A DNA stretch of 64,000 nt, taken from Streptomyces sp. NBC_00414 (GTDB lineage Bacteria; Actinomycetota; Actinomycetes; Streptomycetales; Streptomycetaceae). The DNA is taken from assembly GCF_036038375.1 (NCBI RefSeq), contig NZ_CP107935.1:4402001-4466000 (forward strand), read 5' to 3'. Shown one piece after another: positions 49,049 through 58,238 of the stretch. The notes under the pieces were generated by a model. That model was not told the origin of the DNA. It saw nothing but the letters and a program-made list of their open reading frames with translations, and searched no databases. The position numbers and the translations under genes are program-made. How positions within the stretch are numbered: the stretch's first letter is position 1; each line of letters starts with the position of its first letter.

Positions 49049-51343
49049 TCAGACGCGTACCAGCTCCCGGTCCTCGTCCGTGGCCGCGTCCTTCGCGGGG
49101 CCGTCGTCGAGGGCCCGCAGGCCCTCGCCCTCGACGTCCACGTTCGGCAGGGCGCGGTCCAGCCACTTCGGGAGCCACCAGGCCCGCTTGCCGAGCAGTG
49201 CCAGGACCGCCGGCACGATCGCCATGCGAACCACGAAGGCGTCGAAGAAGACGGCGATCGCGAGACCGAAACCGATCATCTTGATCATCGAGTCACTGGC
49301 ACCGACGAAGCCGCCGAAGACGGCCATCATGATGATCGCGGCGGCGACCACGACCCGGGCGCTGTGCCGGAAACCGGTCACGATGGCCTGGCTCGGCGAC
49401 TCGCCGTGGACGTACGCCTCCCGCATCCGGGTCACGAGGAACACCTCGTAGTCCATCGCGAGGCCGAAGACCACGCCCACCATGAAGATCGGCATCATCG
49501 ACATGATCGGGCCGGTCTCCTCGACACCGATCAGTCCGGCCAGCCAGCCCCACTGGAAGACCGCGACCACCGCGCCGAGCGCGGCGAGCACGCTCAGCAG
49601 GAACCCGAGCGCCGCCTTGAGCGGGACCAGGATCGAGCGGAAGACCACGATCAGGAGGAGGAAGGCCAGCCCGACCACCAGGGCCAGGTACGGGACCAGC
49701 GCGTCGTTGAGCTTCTGCGAGAAGTCGATGTTCATCGCGGTGGTGCCGGTGACCAGCACCTCGGCGTCCGTGTCCGCCTTGATGTCGGCGCTCTGGCCAC
49801 GGATGGCGTGCACCAGGTCCTCGGTCTGCGTCGAGGACGGCTTGGAGCCGGGGATCACGGTGATCGTCGCGGTGTCGCCCGCCTTGTTGGGCGCGGGCGG
49901 GGTCACCGTCACGACGTCCTTGAGGCCCTTGATCCCGTCGGTCACGGACGTGAAGGCGGCGGTCGGGTCGTCGCTGTTCTTGGCGTCGACCACGATCATC
50001 AGAGGGCCGTTGAAGCCGGGGCCGAAGCCGTCCGACAGCAGGTCGTACGCCCGGCGCTGCGTCGTGGACGTCGGCTGCGAGCCGTCGTCGGGCAGGCCCA
50101 GTTCCAGCTGGGTGGCCGGTACGGCGATCACGCCGAGGCCGACCACACCGAGCAGCAGCACGGCGGCCGGGCGGCGGATGACGAAGCTCGCCCAGCGGGT
50201 GCCCATGTTGGGCTTGGCCGGCTTCTCGGAGGTACCGGACGCATCGGATGGGCCGGACGTACTGGTGGCGCGCGCCTTGCCCTTGTCCTTCCTGGACGCG
50301 TTGTCCTTCCTGGACGCCTTGCCCTTCTCGCCCGCCGGCTTGATCTTCCTGCCGGCGTACCCGAGCAGCGCGGGGATCATGGTCAGCGCGATGAGGACGG
50401 CGACCACGACGGTGCCCGCCGCGGCGAGGCCCATCTTGGTCAGCATCGGGACGTTGACGACCGAGAGGCCCGCCAGGGCGATGACGACCGTGAGACCGGC
50501 GAAGACCACCGCCGAGCCGGCGGTGCCGGTGGCGCGGCCCGCCGCCTCCTCACGTCCGCGGCCCTCGGCCAGTTCCGCCCGGTAGCGGGAGACGATGAAC
50601 AGCGCGTAGTCGATGCCGACCGCGAGGCCGATCATCAGCGCGAGCGTCGAGGTGGTGTCGCCGAGGTCGAACGTGCTGGCCAGCGCGGTGATGGTGGAGA
50701 CGCCGATCCCGACGCCGATGATCGCCGTCAGCAGCGGCAGTCCGGCCGCCACCAGCGAGCCCAGGGTGACGACGAGGACGACCGCGGCGAGGGCGAGGCC
50801 GATGATCTCGCCGGTCGCGCCCATCTCGGCGCCGGCCTCCAGCGCGTCGCCTCCGACGTCGACGGTCAGCCCGGTGTCACGGGCCTTCTCGCCGGCCGCC
50901 TCCAGGGCGTCCCTGGTCGAGTCCGCGAGTTCCATGCCGGGGGCGTCGTAGCGCACCGAGGTGTAGGCGACCGTCCCGTCCTTGCTCACGGCGTTCGTCG
51001 TGAACGGGTCGGTGACGGAGACGACCTCGGAGCCGTCGCCCAGTGCCTGCACGGTCTTCGCGACGGTCGCCTTGTTGTCGGCGTCCGTCATCTTCTGGCC
51101 CTCGGGCGCCTTGAAGACGATGCGCCCGGTCGCTCCGTCGGCGCTGGCGCCGGGGAAACGCTGTTCCAGCAGGTCGAAGGCCTTCTGCGCCTCGGTGCCG
51201 GGGATGGAGAAGGAGGTGGTGCCCGCGGGGGGCGCGGAGGCCGCTCCGACGCCCGCGAGGGTCAGCAGCGCCACCCATATCAGGACGGCGAAGTGCCGTC
51301 GCCTGAAGGCGATTCGGCCGAGTTTGTAGAGGAACGTGGCCAC
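49049..51343 (-). CDS. MMPL/RND-family membrane transporter
   Basis: A 764-residue polytopic exporter with two repeats, each a large extracytoplasmic loop followed by about five helices. MMPL-type motifs are GIGVSTITALASTFDLGDTT, then LALMIGLAVGIDYALFIVSRYR in the first half and FGLAMDYEVFLVTRMREAY in the second, with the conserved Asp residues of the proton relay. A Lys-rich linker (KGKASRKDNASRKDKGKA) joins the halves. It lies downstream of a TetR gene, which probably controls it. The substrate (lipid or small molecule) is unknown. Confidence 0.9.
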   Translation of the reverse strand: MATFLYKLGRIAFRRRHFAVLIWVALLTLAGVGAASAPPAGTTSFSIPGTEAQKAFDLLEQRFPGASADGATGRIVFKAPEGQKMTDADNKATVAKTVQALGDGSEVVSVTDPFTTNAVSKDGTVAYTSVRYDAPGMELADSTRDALEAAGEKARDTGLTVDVGGDALEAGAEMGATGEIIGLALAAVVLVVTLGSLVAAGLPLLTAIIGVGIGVSTITALASTFDLGDTTSTLALMIGLAVGIDYALFIVSRYRAELAEGRGREEAAGRATGTAGSAVVFAGLTVVIALAGLSVVNVPMLTKMGLAAAGTVVVAVLIALTMIPALLGYAGRKIKPAGEKGKASRKDNASRKDKGKARATSTSGPSDASGTSEKPAKPNMGTRWASFVIRRPAAVLLLGVVGLGVIAVPATQLELGLPDDGSQPTSTTQRRAYDLLSDGFGPGFNGPLMIVVDAKNSDDPTAAFTSVTDGIKGLKDVVTVTPPAPNKAGDTATITVIPGSKPSSTQTEDLVHAIRGQSADIKADTDAEVLVTGTTAMNIDFSQKLNDALVPYLALVVGLAFLLLIVVFRSILVPLKAALGFLLSVLAALGAVVAVFQWGWLAGLIGVEETGPIMSMMPIFMVGVVFGLAMDYEVFLVTRMREAYVHGESPSQAIVTGFRHSARVVVAAAIIMMAVFGGFVGASDSMIKMIGFGLAIAVFFDAFVVRMAIVPAVLALLGKRAWWLPKWLDRALPNVDVEGEGLRALDDGPAKDAATDEDRELVRV

Positions 51344-51558
51344 GAGGGCGTACTCCCGGTCAGTCGGTGATGGCCGGCGTCGAGGCAGGCATCAGGGCAG
51401 GATCCAGGCATCAGGGCAGGATCGGGGCAGGGATCATCGGCCCGACGACGTGAGCGGTCGCGTCAGGTGCAGGTGCGTGTGTCAGTGCGCCGGGGAGGCG
51501 TGCGTGATGTTCGCGTGAGGTGAGCGAAAGGGCCGGGCTACGGAGTGGAGTGCGGGGG

Positions 51559-52149
51559 TCAGGCGACGAGGGCGGGGATGACCACTGCGTCGATGTACGA
51601 GGAGAGGAAGGCCTGCGTGGGTGGCTCGTCGTCGATCATCGTCCGGGCCGCGAAGGCCCCGATGATCATGTGCAGCAGGTAGCCGATCGCGGGGTTGTCG
51701 GCACGGACCTCGCCGCGGTCGACGGCACGCTGCACCACCTGGCGCATCTCTTCCAGTTCCGGTTCGACCAGCCATTCCCGCAGGGCGGCCAGCAGATCGG
51801 GGTTCGAGTGCACCGCCGTCCCCAGGGCGCGCATCAGGGAGGAGTTCTGCTCCATCTCACAGTCGTCCTGGCGGGTCGTCATCGCGTGGAGGTCGCCCCG
51901 CAGGGAACCGGTGTCCACGCTGGCGATGCCGACCGGTTTGTGATGCCGGACCGACCTCGCGACCAGTTCGGCCTTGCCGCCCCACTGGCGGTAGAGGGTG
52001 GCCTTGCTGGACCGGGTGCGGGTCGCCACGGCGTCCATGGTCAGGGAGTCGTAACCGACCTCCCGGAGCAGGTCGAGCACGGCCTCGTACAGCTCGGCCT
52101 CGCGCTCGGGCGAGAGCCGGCTGCGACGCGTCGTTGCTGTCTCAGCCAT
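51559..52149 (-). CDS. TetR-family transcriptional regulator
   Basis: A 196-residue repressor: N-terminal helix-turn-helix RLSPEREAELYEAVLDLLREVGYDSLTMD, with ATRTRSSKATLYRQWGGKAELV, and a ligand-binding C-terminus of the TetR_C type (LREWLVEPELEEMRQVVQRAV). It is read in the same direction as the MMPL gene 215 bp downstream. Two similar operator-like palindromes lie in its own promoter. Confidence 0.9.
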   Translation of the reverse strand: MAETATTRRSRLSPEREAELYEAVLDLLREVGYDSLTMDAVATRTRSSKATLYRQWGGKAELVARSVRHHKPVGIASVDTGSLRGDLHAMTTRQDDCEMEQNSSLMRALGTAVHSNPDLLAALREWLVEPELEEMRQVVQRAVDRGEVRADNPAIGYLLHMIIGAFAARTMIDDEPPTQAFLSSYIDAVVIPALVA

Positions 52150-52173
52150 CCCGATTCACCGCTTCCACCGATG

Positions 52174-52236
52174 CGAAACTGTCTCGTACTCCTAGGAAGA
52201 TACCCTGCATGTCAACGAAACGAAACCGTTTCGTAC
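52174..52236. promoter_or_regulatory. Two copies of a TetR-type operator
   Basis: CGAAACTGTCTCGTAC (52174-52189) and CGAAACCGTTTCGTAC (52221-52236) differ at two positions and lie 47 bp apart. The second sits within ACGAAACCGTTTCGT, almost a perfect palindrome. Both are between the TetR start (52149) and the divergent tricorn-type gene (52307). They are the likely autoregulatory operator. Confidence 0.7.
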
Positions 52237-52306
52237 GTGTGCTGGGTCACGCGTTTCCCCGCGACCACGAGTTGCCGGGCCCCGCCCCCCGGAAAAGCAT
52301 GGGGAG

Positions 52307-55300
52307 GTGAGCGACGAGTACGAGTACGAGCGCGAGAACGCGACCGAGGCCCGGCCCACCGCCCACGACCCGGCCGGGGGCGCCGACGGGCCCGCGGCCG
52401 GAGGCGGCAGGGGGCAGTCGGCCGGAGGCGGCGGCGGGCGGGCGGTCGAGAGCGGCGGCGGTTCCTATCTGCGGTTCCCGCATCTCAGCGGCGACCGCCT
52501 CTGCTTCGCGGCCGAGGACGACCTCTGGGTGGCCCCCCTCGACGGCCCCGGCCGCGCCTGGCGGCTGACCGTCGACCGTACGAAGGTGAGCCACCCGCGC
52601 TTCTCCCCCGACGGGCGGCACATCGCGTACACGACCTGGCGCAGCCTCGTACCGGAGATCCATCTGGCGCCGGTGGACGGCGGCCCGGCCCGGCGGCTCA
52701 CCTACTGGGGCAACGCCGACACCCAGGTCTGCGGCTGGTCGCCCCCCGACGCGGAGGGCGGCTGCGACATCCTCGCCGTCGCCTCGCACGGCGAACCCTT
52801 CTCCTACTTCACCTGGGCCTACCGCGTGCCGGTCGACGGCGGCCCCGGCCTCAAACTCCCGTGGGGCCCGGTCTCCGACCTCGCGGTCGCGGACTTCGAC
52901 GGCGAGCGCAAGACCCTCCTCCTCACCGGTACGCCCCCGCACGAGCCCGCCGCCTGGAAGCGCTACCGCGGCGGCGCCACCGGACGGCTCTGGCTGCACG
53001 GGCAGCGCCTCCTCGCCGGTCTCGACGGGCATCTGGACTCACCGATGTTCGTCGGCGGGCGGATCGCCTTCCTCTCCGACCACGAGGGCGTCGGCAATCT
53101 GTACTCGTGCCTGCACGACGGTTCCGACCTGCGGCGGCACACCGACCACGACACCTTCTACGCCCGGCACGCGTCGAGCGACGGCACCCGGGTCGTCTAC
53201 CAGTGCGCGGGCGACGTGTGGATCGTCGACGATCTGGCCGCGGACGCCCGGCCCCGCCGCCTCGACGTACGGCTCGGCGGGCCGCGCGCGGGCCGCCGCC
53301 CCTACCAGGTGCCGGCCGCCCAGCACGTCGACGGGATCTCCGTGGACGAGACGGGCCGGGCCTGCGCGGTCGTCGTACGCGGCAGCCTGTACTGGCTCAC
53401 GCACCGCGACGGCCCGGCGCGCACCATCGCCGACACCCCGGGCGTCCGTGTCCGGCTGCCGGAGATGCTCGGTTCCGGCGGGCAGGTGGCGTACGTGACG
53501 GACGCGGACGGCGAGGACGCCGTGGAGATCGCGTATCTGCCGCGCGCGACGGGCGAACGCGAGCCCCGCCGACTGGCCTCCGGGCAACTGGGCCGCGTCC
53601 AGGAACTCGTCTCCGACCCGAAGGGCGAACGGCTGGCGATCGCCTCGGAGGACGGCCGCCTGCTGCTGATCACCGTGAACGGAGACGGGAACGGAGGCGG
53701 GGATGAGGGCGGGGACGGGAACGCGGGGATGGAGGAGGCGGGCGGATCCGGTGCGGTCACGGAACTCGTCCGGTCCGTCAACGGGCCCGTGCGCGACCTC
53801 GCCTTCTCCCCCGACGGGACCTGGCTTACCTGGTCGCATCCGGGCATCGGCCGCACACTCCGGCAGATCAAACTGGCCCGCATCGAGGGACCCGGCGCCC
53901 GCACGGTCGTCGACGTCACCAACGGCCGTTTCGAGGACGAGAACCCGGTCTTCACCCGCGACGGCCGCTTCCTCGCCTTCCTCTCCTGGCGCGGCTTCGA
54001 CCCGGTGTACGACGTCCACACCGGCGACCTCTCCTTCCCACTGGGCTGCCGCCCCTACCTCGTACCGCTGTCCTCGGCGACCCCGTCCCCGTTCGCGCTG
54101 ACCCCCGAGGGCCGCCCCGCGGCGGGAGGCCTGGACGACGAGGGAGGCGGGGACGGGGTCGCGGTGGGCGGCACGGTGACCGTCGAGACCGAGGGGCTGG
54201 AGAGCCGGGTGACGCCGTTCCCGGTCACGGCGTCCAAGTACTCGGCGCTGTACCCGGTCGCGGGCGGCGGGCTCGTCTGGCTGCGCTGGCCGATCTCGGG
54301 GGCGCTCGGCGAGACGTTCGCGAACCCGGACGACACGAGCGGCCGGCCGACCCTGGAGTACTTCAACATCTCCAAGGCGAAGAAGTCCGAACTCGTCGGC
54401 CACCTGGACTGGTTCGCGCCCAGCGGCGACGGCAGCCGGCTCGTCGTGGTCGACGAGGGAGAGCTGCGGGCCGTCCCGTCCACCGAGTCGGGCAACGGCG
54501 ACTCGACCGTCTGGATCGACCTGCGCCGCATCCTGCACGAGGCCGACCCGGCCGCCGAGTGGCGCCAGGCGTACGCCGAGGCGGGCCGTCTCATCCACGC
54601 GTACTTCTGGGAACCCGGCATGTGCGGCATCGACTGGCCGGGCGTCCTTGACCAGTACCGTCCGCTGGTCGAACGGGTCGCGTCCCCCGACGAGTTCGCC
54701 GACCTGCTCCGCGAGGTACTGGGTGAACTGGGCACCTCGCACGCGTACGTGGTCGCCGCGCGCCGCAACGAGGGCCCGGCGCACTATCAGCGCCCGCAGG
54801 GTCTGCTCGGCGTCAGCTTCGCGTGCCGGGACGGCGGTTGGATCGTCAAGCGCATCCTGCCCGGCGACTCCTCCGACTCCAAGGCGCGTTCACCGCTCGC
54901 GGGTACGGGGATTCGTGAGGGCGCGCGGCTCACGCATGTGGACGGCCGCCCGGTGGACCCGGTCACCGGCCCGTTCCCGCTGCTCGCGGGGGCGGGCGGT
55001 ACGACGGTGGAGCTGACCTTCACCCCGGCGGAGACCTCGGAGACCCCGGAGAACCCGGGAGGCGAGGGGCGTGCGCGGCGGGTCGCGGTGGTCCCCCTCG
55101 TCGACGAACGCCCCCTGCGCTACCAGGACTGGGTGGCCAAACGGCGCGAGGTGGTACGGAAGTTGAGCGGCGGGCGGTGCGGATACCTGCACATCCCCGA
55201 CATGGGCGGCTCGGGCTGGGCCCAGTTCAACCGCGACCTGCGCATGGAGGTGTCACGGCCCGCCCTCATCGTCGACGTACGCGGCAACGCGGGCGGCCAC

Positions 55301-55801
55301 ATCAGCGAGCTGGTCATCGAGAAACTCACCCGTACGATCATGGGCTGGGACCTGACCCGCAACGCGCAGCCGGTGTCGTACACGTCCAACGCCCCGCGCG
55401 GGCCGGTGGTCGCCCTGGCCGACGAGATGACCTCGTCGGACGGCGACATGATCACGGCGGCCTTCAAACTGCTGAAGCTGGGGCCGGTGGTGGGGCAGCG
55501 CACGTGGGGCGGGGTCGTGGGGATGACCGGCCGCCATGTGCTGGGGGACGGGTCGGTGATCACGGTCCCGATGAACGCGGCGTGGTTCGACGCGTACGGG
55601 TGGTCCGTGGAGAACCACGGTGTCACTCCTGACCTCGAAGTCCTCCGCACCCCACTGGACTGGGCGGAGGGCCGCCACGCCCAACTGGACGACGCGGTCC
55701 GCCTGGCCCTGGACCTCCTGTCCACCCACCCCGCGGCCACCCCGCCCCCGTACACGGATCTCCCCGACAGATCCCGCCCGCCACTCCCACCCCGAACGTA
55801 A
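52307..55801 (+). CDS. Tricorn protease homologue (S41-family peptidase)
   Basis: A 1164-residue cytoplasmic peptidase that would process oligopeptides downstream of the proteasome. After a Gly/Ala-rich start come two beta-propeller regions (SGDRLCFAAEDDLWVAPLDG; SPDGTWLTWSHPGIG). A linker and a helical C1-like segment follow with GELGTSHAYVVAAR (His812), then a PDZ-like domain (REGARLTHVDGRPVDPV). The S41 catalytic domain has DVRGNAGGH, MTSSDGD (nucleophile Ser about 1044) and WGGVVGM. A low-complexity GGGDEGGDGNAG insert sits between blades. The start is the GTG at 52307 behind GGGGAG. Confidence 0.9.
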   Translation: MSDEYEYERENATEARPTAHDPAGGADGPAAGGGRGQSAGGGGGRAVESGGGSYLRFPHLSGDRLCFAAEDDLWVAPLDGPGRAWRLTVDRTKVSHPRFSPDGRHIAYTTWRSLVPEIHLAPVDGGPARRLTYWGNADTQVCGWSPPDAEGGCDILAVASHGEPFSYFTWAYRVPVDGGPGLKLPWGPVSDLAVADFDGERKTLLLTGTPPHEPAAWKRYRGGATGRLWLHGQRLLAGLDGHLDSPMFVGGRIAFLSDHEGVGNLYSCLHDGSDLRRHTDHDTFYARHASSDGTRVVYQCAGDVWIVDDLAADARPRRLDVRLGGPRAGRRPYQVPAAQHVDGISVDETGRACAVVVRGSLYWLTHRDGPARTIADTPGVRVRLPEMLGSGGQVAYVTDADGEDAVEIAYLPRATGEREPRRLASGQLGRVQELVSDPKGERLAIASEDGRLLLITVNGDGNGGGDEGGDGNAGMEEAGGSGAVTELVRSVNGPVRDLAFSPDGTWLTWSHPGIGRTLRQIKLARIEGPGARTVVDVTNGRFEDENPVFTRDGRFLAFLSWRGFDPVYDVHTGDLSFPLGCRPYLVPLSSATPSPFALTPEGRPAAGGLDDEGGGDGVAVGGTVTVETEGLESRVTPFPVTASKYSALYPVAGGGLVWLRWPISGALGETFANPDDTSGRPTLEYFNISKAKKSELVGHLDWFAPSGDGSRLVVVDEGELRAVPSTESGNGDSTVWIDLRRILHEADPAAEWRQAYAEAGRLIHAYFWEPGMCGIDWPGVLDQYRPLVERVASPDEFADLLREVLGELGTSHAYVVAARRNEGPAHYQRPQGLLGVSFACRDGGWIVKRILPGDSSDSKARSPLAGTGIREGARLTHVDGRPVDPVTGPFPLLAGAGGTTVELTFTPAETSETPENPGGEGRARRVAVVPLVDERPLRYQDWVAKRREVVRKLSGGRCGYLHIPDMGGSGWAQFNRDLRMEVSRPALIVDVRGNAGGHISELVIEKLTRTIMGWDLTRNAQPVSYTSNAPRGPVVALADEMTSSDGDMITAAFKLLKLGPVVGQRTWGGVVGMTGRHVLGDGSVITVPMNAAWFDAYGWSVENHGVTPDLEVLRTPLDWAEGRHAQLDDAVRLALDLLSTHPAATPPPYTDLPDRSRPPLPPRT

Positions 55802-55866
55802 CCGCCTCCCGGCGGGGGGGGAACTGGCCGACGCGTATTGAACCTGCGGCACCGTCGTGGCTGGCC

Positions 55867-55968
55867 GCGCAGTCCCCCGCGCCCCTGACGGGGCCCACCC
55901 GCCCCAGCCCCCACAGGGGTGCGGGGAACGGCGCAGTCCTTCGCCCTCAGGGGCGCGGGGAACGGCGC
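55867..55968. repeat. Copies of the GGGGCGCGGGGAACGGCGCA repeat
   Basis: One inverted copy (GCGCAGTCCCCCGCGCCCCT, 55867-55886) and two direct copies (starting near 55916 and 55949) of the same unit as the 7256-7444 array. The facing copies could pair into a long hairpin and help terminate transcription. The gap 55802-56094 has no supported gene. Confidence 0.8.
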
Positions 55969-56024
55969 GGCCGGCCCCCACCCACCCGCACCCGACAACC
56001 CACCGCCACCTACGGCAACAAGAA

Positions 56025-56061
56025 ACGTGGGGCGCCCCAGAGAAGTAAGGGCACCCCACGT
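56025..56061 (-). terminator. Hairpin downstream of the small CsbD-like gene
   Basis: ACGTGGGG (56025-56032) pairs with CCCCACGT (56054-56061), 34 bp beyond the stop of the gene ending at 56095. Confidence 0.6.
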
Positions 56062-56094
56062 CAATTCCGGCCAAGGCCGAACAGAAGCGTCAGC

Positions 56095-56343
56095 TCAGAC
56101 GTCGAACTCGTCGAGCCGCTCCCGCGCACCCTGGGAACGCTGCGCGTCCTCAGGCGTACGCCGCTCCGTGCGCTCGGCACGCTCCGGCCGCTCACGGTCC
56201 GGCCGCTCCCGCTCCGCGGGCCGCTCACGCTGCGGCATCTGCTGACCACGCTCGCCCGCCTGGTCGCGCCGCTCGCCGAGCTTCTGCTTCGCGTTGCGCT
56301 GAAGCTCTTCGGTCTTGTCCTGGAACTGGTCCTTCATGGCCAT
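56095..56343 (-). CDS. Small hydrophilic CsbD-like protein
   Basis: An 82-residue, highly charged protein with no hydrophobic core. MKDQFQDKTEELQRNAKQKLGE resembles CsbD/stress-associated helical proteins. A disordered Arg/Glu/Pro tail follows, with repeated RERPAERERPDRERPERAE. A structural or stress role is likely but unproven. The start is ATG 56343 (MAMKDQ) or 56337. Confidence 0.7.
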   Translation of the reverse strand: MAMKDQFQDKTEELQRNAKQKLGERRDQAGERGQQMPQRERPAERERPDRERPERAERTERRTPEDAQRSQGARERLDEFDV

Positions 56344-56424
56344 GAGGTTCACTCCCGTTTGTGGGTGAGGGGGTTGGGCCTCGACCAGAGTTACATGCAC
56401 AGACATTGCGCGCATTTCGATCAG

Positions 56425-57315
56425 TTACGGTCGGTGACGCACCGTGTCCCGCCCGGCCTGATCAGCCTCCCCACCTGCACCGACGAGCCCTTTCGCGACG
56501 CTCCCCAGCCGCGGCCCGAACCGTCGCATCTCCCGCTGCCCGACCGTCCCGATGAGCGCCGGAAGGTACCCGCGCACCCCCTGCATCCCCCGCAGCCACC
56601 ACTGTCCGTACACATGGCTCGCCCGCCTCTCGATCCCGGCCACGATCCGGTCGACGGCCGGCCCCAGCGGGTACGTCTTGTTGGCGGGCCACGGCAGCCG
56701 CTGCCGCAACTCCCGCATGACGTCGTCCTGATCGGCCCCGCGCACCATGTCGGTGTCGGTCCACGACAGATACCCGACCCCGACGCGTACGCCCTGGTAC
56801 CCGACCTCGGCCCGCAGGCTGTGCGCGTACGCCTCGACGCCCGACTTGGACGCCGTGTACGCGGTCATCATCGGCGCGGGCGTGATCGCGGCGAGCGAGG
56901 CGATCTGGAGCAGATAGCCGCGGCTCTCCAGGAGGGCGGGCAGGAAGGCGCGGGCGGTGACGGCCGACCCGATGAGGTTCACCTCGATGACCCGCCGCCA
57001 GGCGACCGGGTCGGAGTCCACGAACGGCCCGCCGTTGGCGACACCGGCGTTGGCGACGACGATGTCGACCTTTCCGAACCGCGCCTTCACCTCCCGCGCG
57101 ACCTCCGCCATCGCCTCGTGGTCGGTGACGTCGGCGTGCCAGTACCCGCTCTCGCCGTGCAGCCGCTCGGAGACACCCTTCAGCTCCTCGGGCTCCAGCC
57201 CGACGAGCGCGACGGTGGCGCCGCGGGCGGAGAGCTTGCGGGCGAGGAGTTCCCCTACACCCCGCGCGGCCCCCGTGACGACGGCGACCTGTCCTTGAAG
57301 ACCGACCCTGCTCAT
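56425..57315 (-). CDS. Short-chain dehydrogenase/reductase
   Basis: A 296-residue NAD(P)-dependent oxidoreductase. Cofactor motif TGAARGVGELLA, NAGVANGGPF, catalytic Ser in IASLAAITP and YTASK (Tyr/Lys). It is the third gene of an operon: its ATG overlaps the stop of the hydrolase gene (ATGA). The order monooxygenase-hydrolase-SDR matches the mycobacterial mymA-lipR-sadH cluster as I recall it, suggesting lipid or hydroxylated-compound metabolism. Confidence 0.88.
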   Translation of the reverse strand: MSRVGLQGQVAVVTGAARGVGELLARKLSARGATVALVGLEPEELKGVSERLHGESGYWHADVTDHEAMAEVAREVKARFGKVDIVVANAGVANGGPFVDSDPVAWRRVIEVNLIGSAVTARAFLPALLESRGYLLQIASLAAITPAPMMTAYTASKSGVEAYAHSLRAEVGYQGVRVGVGYLSWTDTDMVRGADQDDVMRELRQRLPWPANKTYPLGPAVDRIVAGIERRASHVYGQWWLRGMQGVRGYLPALIGTVGQREMRRFGPRLGSVAKGLVGAGGEADQAGRDTVRHRP

Positions 57316-58238
57316 GCGCCCTCCTTGATCACTGCGTATGTGGCGACGAGTTCCCGTATCCGGGTGGTGACCAGGTCCGGTGCCTCGATGGGCGTCATGT
57401 GCCCGATCCCGGGCAGCTCCGTGGAGCCCACGCAGTTCGGCAGCGCGGCGACCAGGGAGCGGGCGTGCACGGCGGGCGTCAGCCGGTCGGCCGTCCCCAC
57501 GACGACCGCGGTGGGCACGGTCAACTCCCGCACCGCGTGGTCGAGATCGAGCAGGTCGAGCACCTTCGACCAGGAGTACCGCACCTGCCGGGGACACGCG
57601 TGCACGATCCGCGCGCACGCATCGACCATCACCGGCGCCGAACCGGGCCCCATCGTCCCGTACTTGAGGATCCGCCGGGCGAGCGGTGTGACCGGTCCGA
57701 GCGGCGCCCGCGACCCGAGGATCTGCTTCGTGAGCCAGGTACGCGGCCGTCCGGCCCGCATCGGCAGCACCAGCGACTCGGCGACCAGCCGTGAACTGCC
57801 CGTGCTGCAGAGGAGTACGGCCGCGGCGTGCGCCCGGAACCCGGCCCGCCCGGACGCGGCGATCAGCGTCATCCCGCCCATGGAGTGCCCGGCCAGGACC
57901 GCCTTCTCGCCCGGCGCGAGCGTGGCCACGAGCACCGCCTCCAGGTCGTCGGCGAGCCCGTCCGTGCTGCACGCGGGGCTCGCGGGGCTGCGCCCGTGCC
58001 CGCGCTGGTCGTAGACGATCACCCGGTGGTCGGCGGCGAGGTCCCGTATCTGCGCCGCCCAGAAGGCGGTCGAGCACGTCCAGCCGTGCGCGAGCACCAC
58101 CGTGGGGGCCGCGGGGTCGTCCACGGCTCCGTGCACCTCGACGTGCAGCCGTGCCCCGTCGGCGGAGACCGCCGTCAGCTCGCGCGCGGGCACGGGCGGC
58201 GCGTAGGGACCGGAAGCCTCGCGCGTCAGTCGGCTCAT
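57312..58238 (-). CDS. Alpha/beta hydrolase (LipR-like position)
   Basis: A 308-residue serine hydrolase. The oxyanion motif is LAHGWTCSTAFW, the nucleophile elbow AGHSMGGMT, the acid Asp in VVVGTADRLTP and the His in ELPGIGHMTPIE. It overlaps the monooxygenase stop and the SDR start by 4 bp each, so all three genes are translationally coupled. It could hydrolyse the ester made by the Baeyer-Villiger enzyme. Confidence 0.88.
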   Translation of the reverse strand: MSRLTREASGPYAPPVPARELTAVSADGARLHVEVHGAVDDPAAPTVVLAHGWTCSTAFWAAQIRDLAADHRVIVYDQRGHGRSPASPACSTDGLADDLEAVLVATLAPGEKAVLAGHSMGGMTLIAASGRAGFRAHAAAVLLCSTGSSRLVAESLVLPMRAGRPRTWLTKQILGSRAPLGPVTPLARRILKYGTMGPGSAPVMVDACARIVHACPRQVRYSWSKVLDLLDLDHAVRELTVPTAVVVGTADRLTPAVHARSLVAALPNCVGSTELPGIGHMTPIEAPDLVTTRIRELVATYAVIKEGA

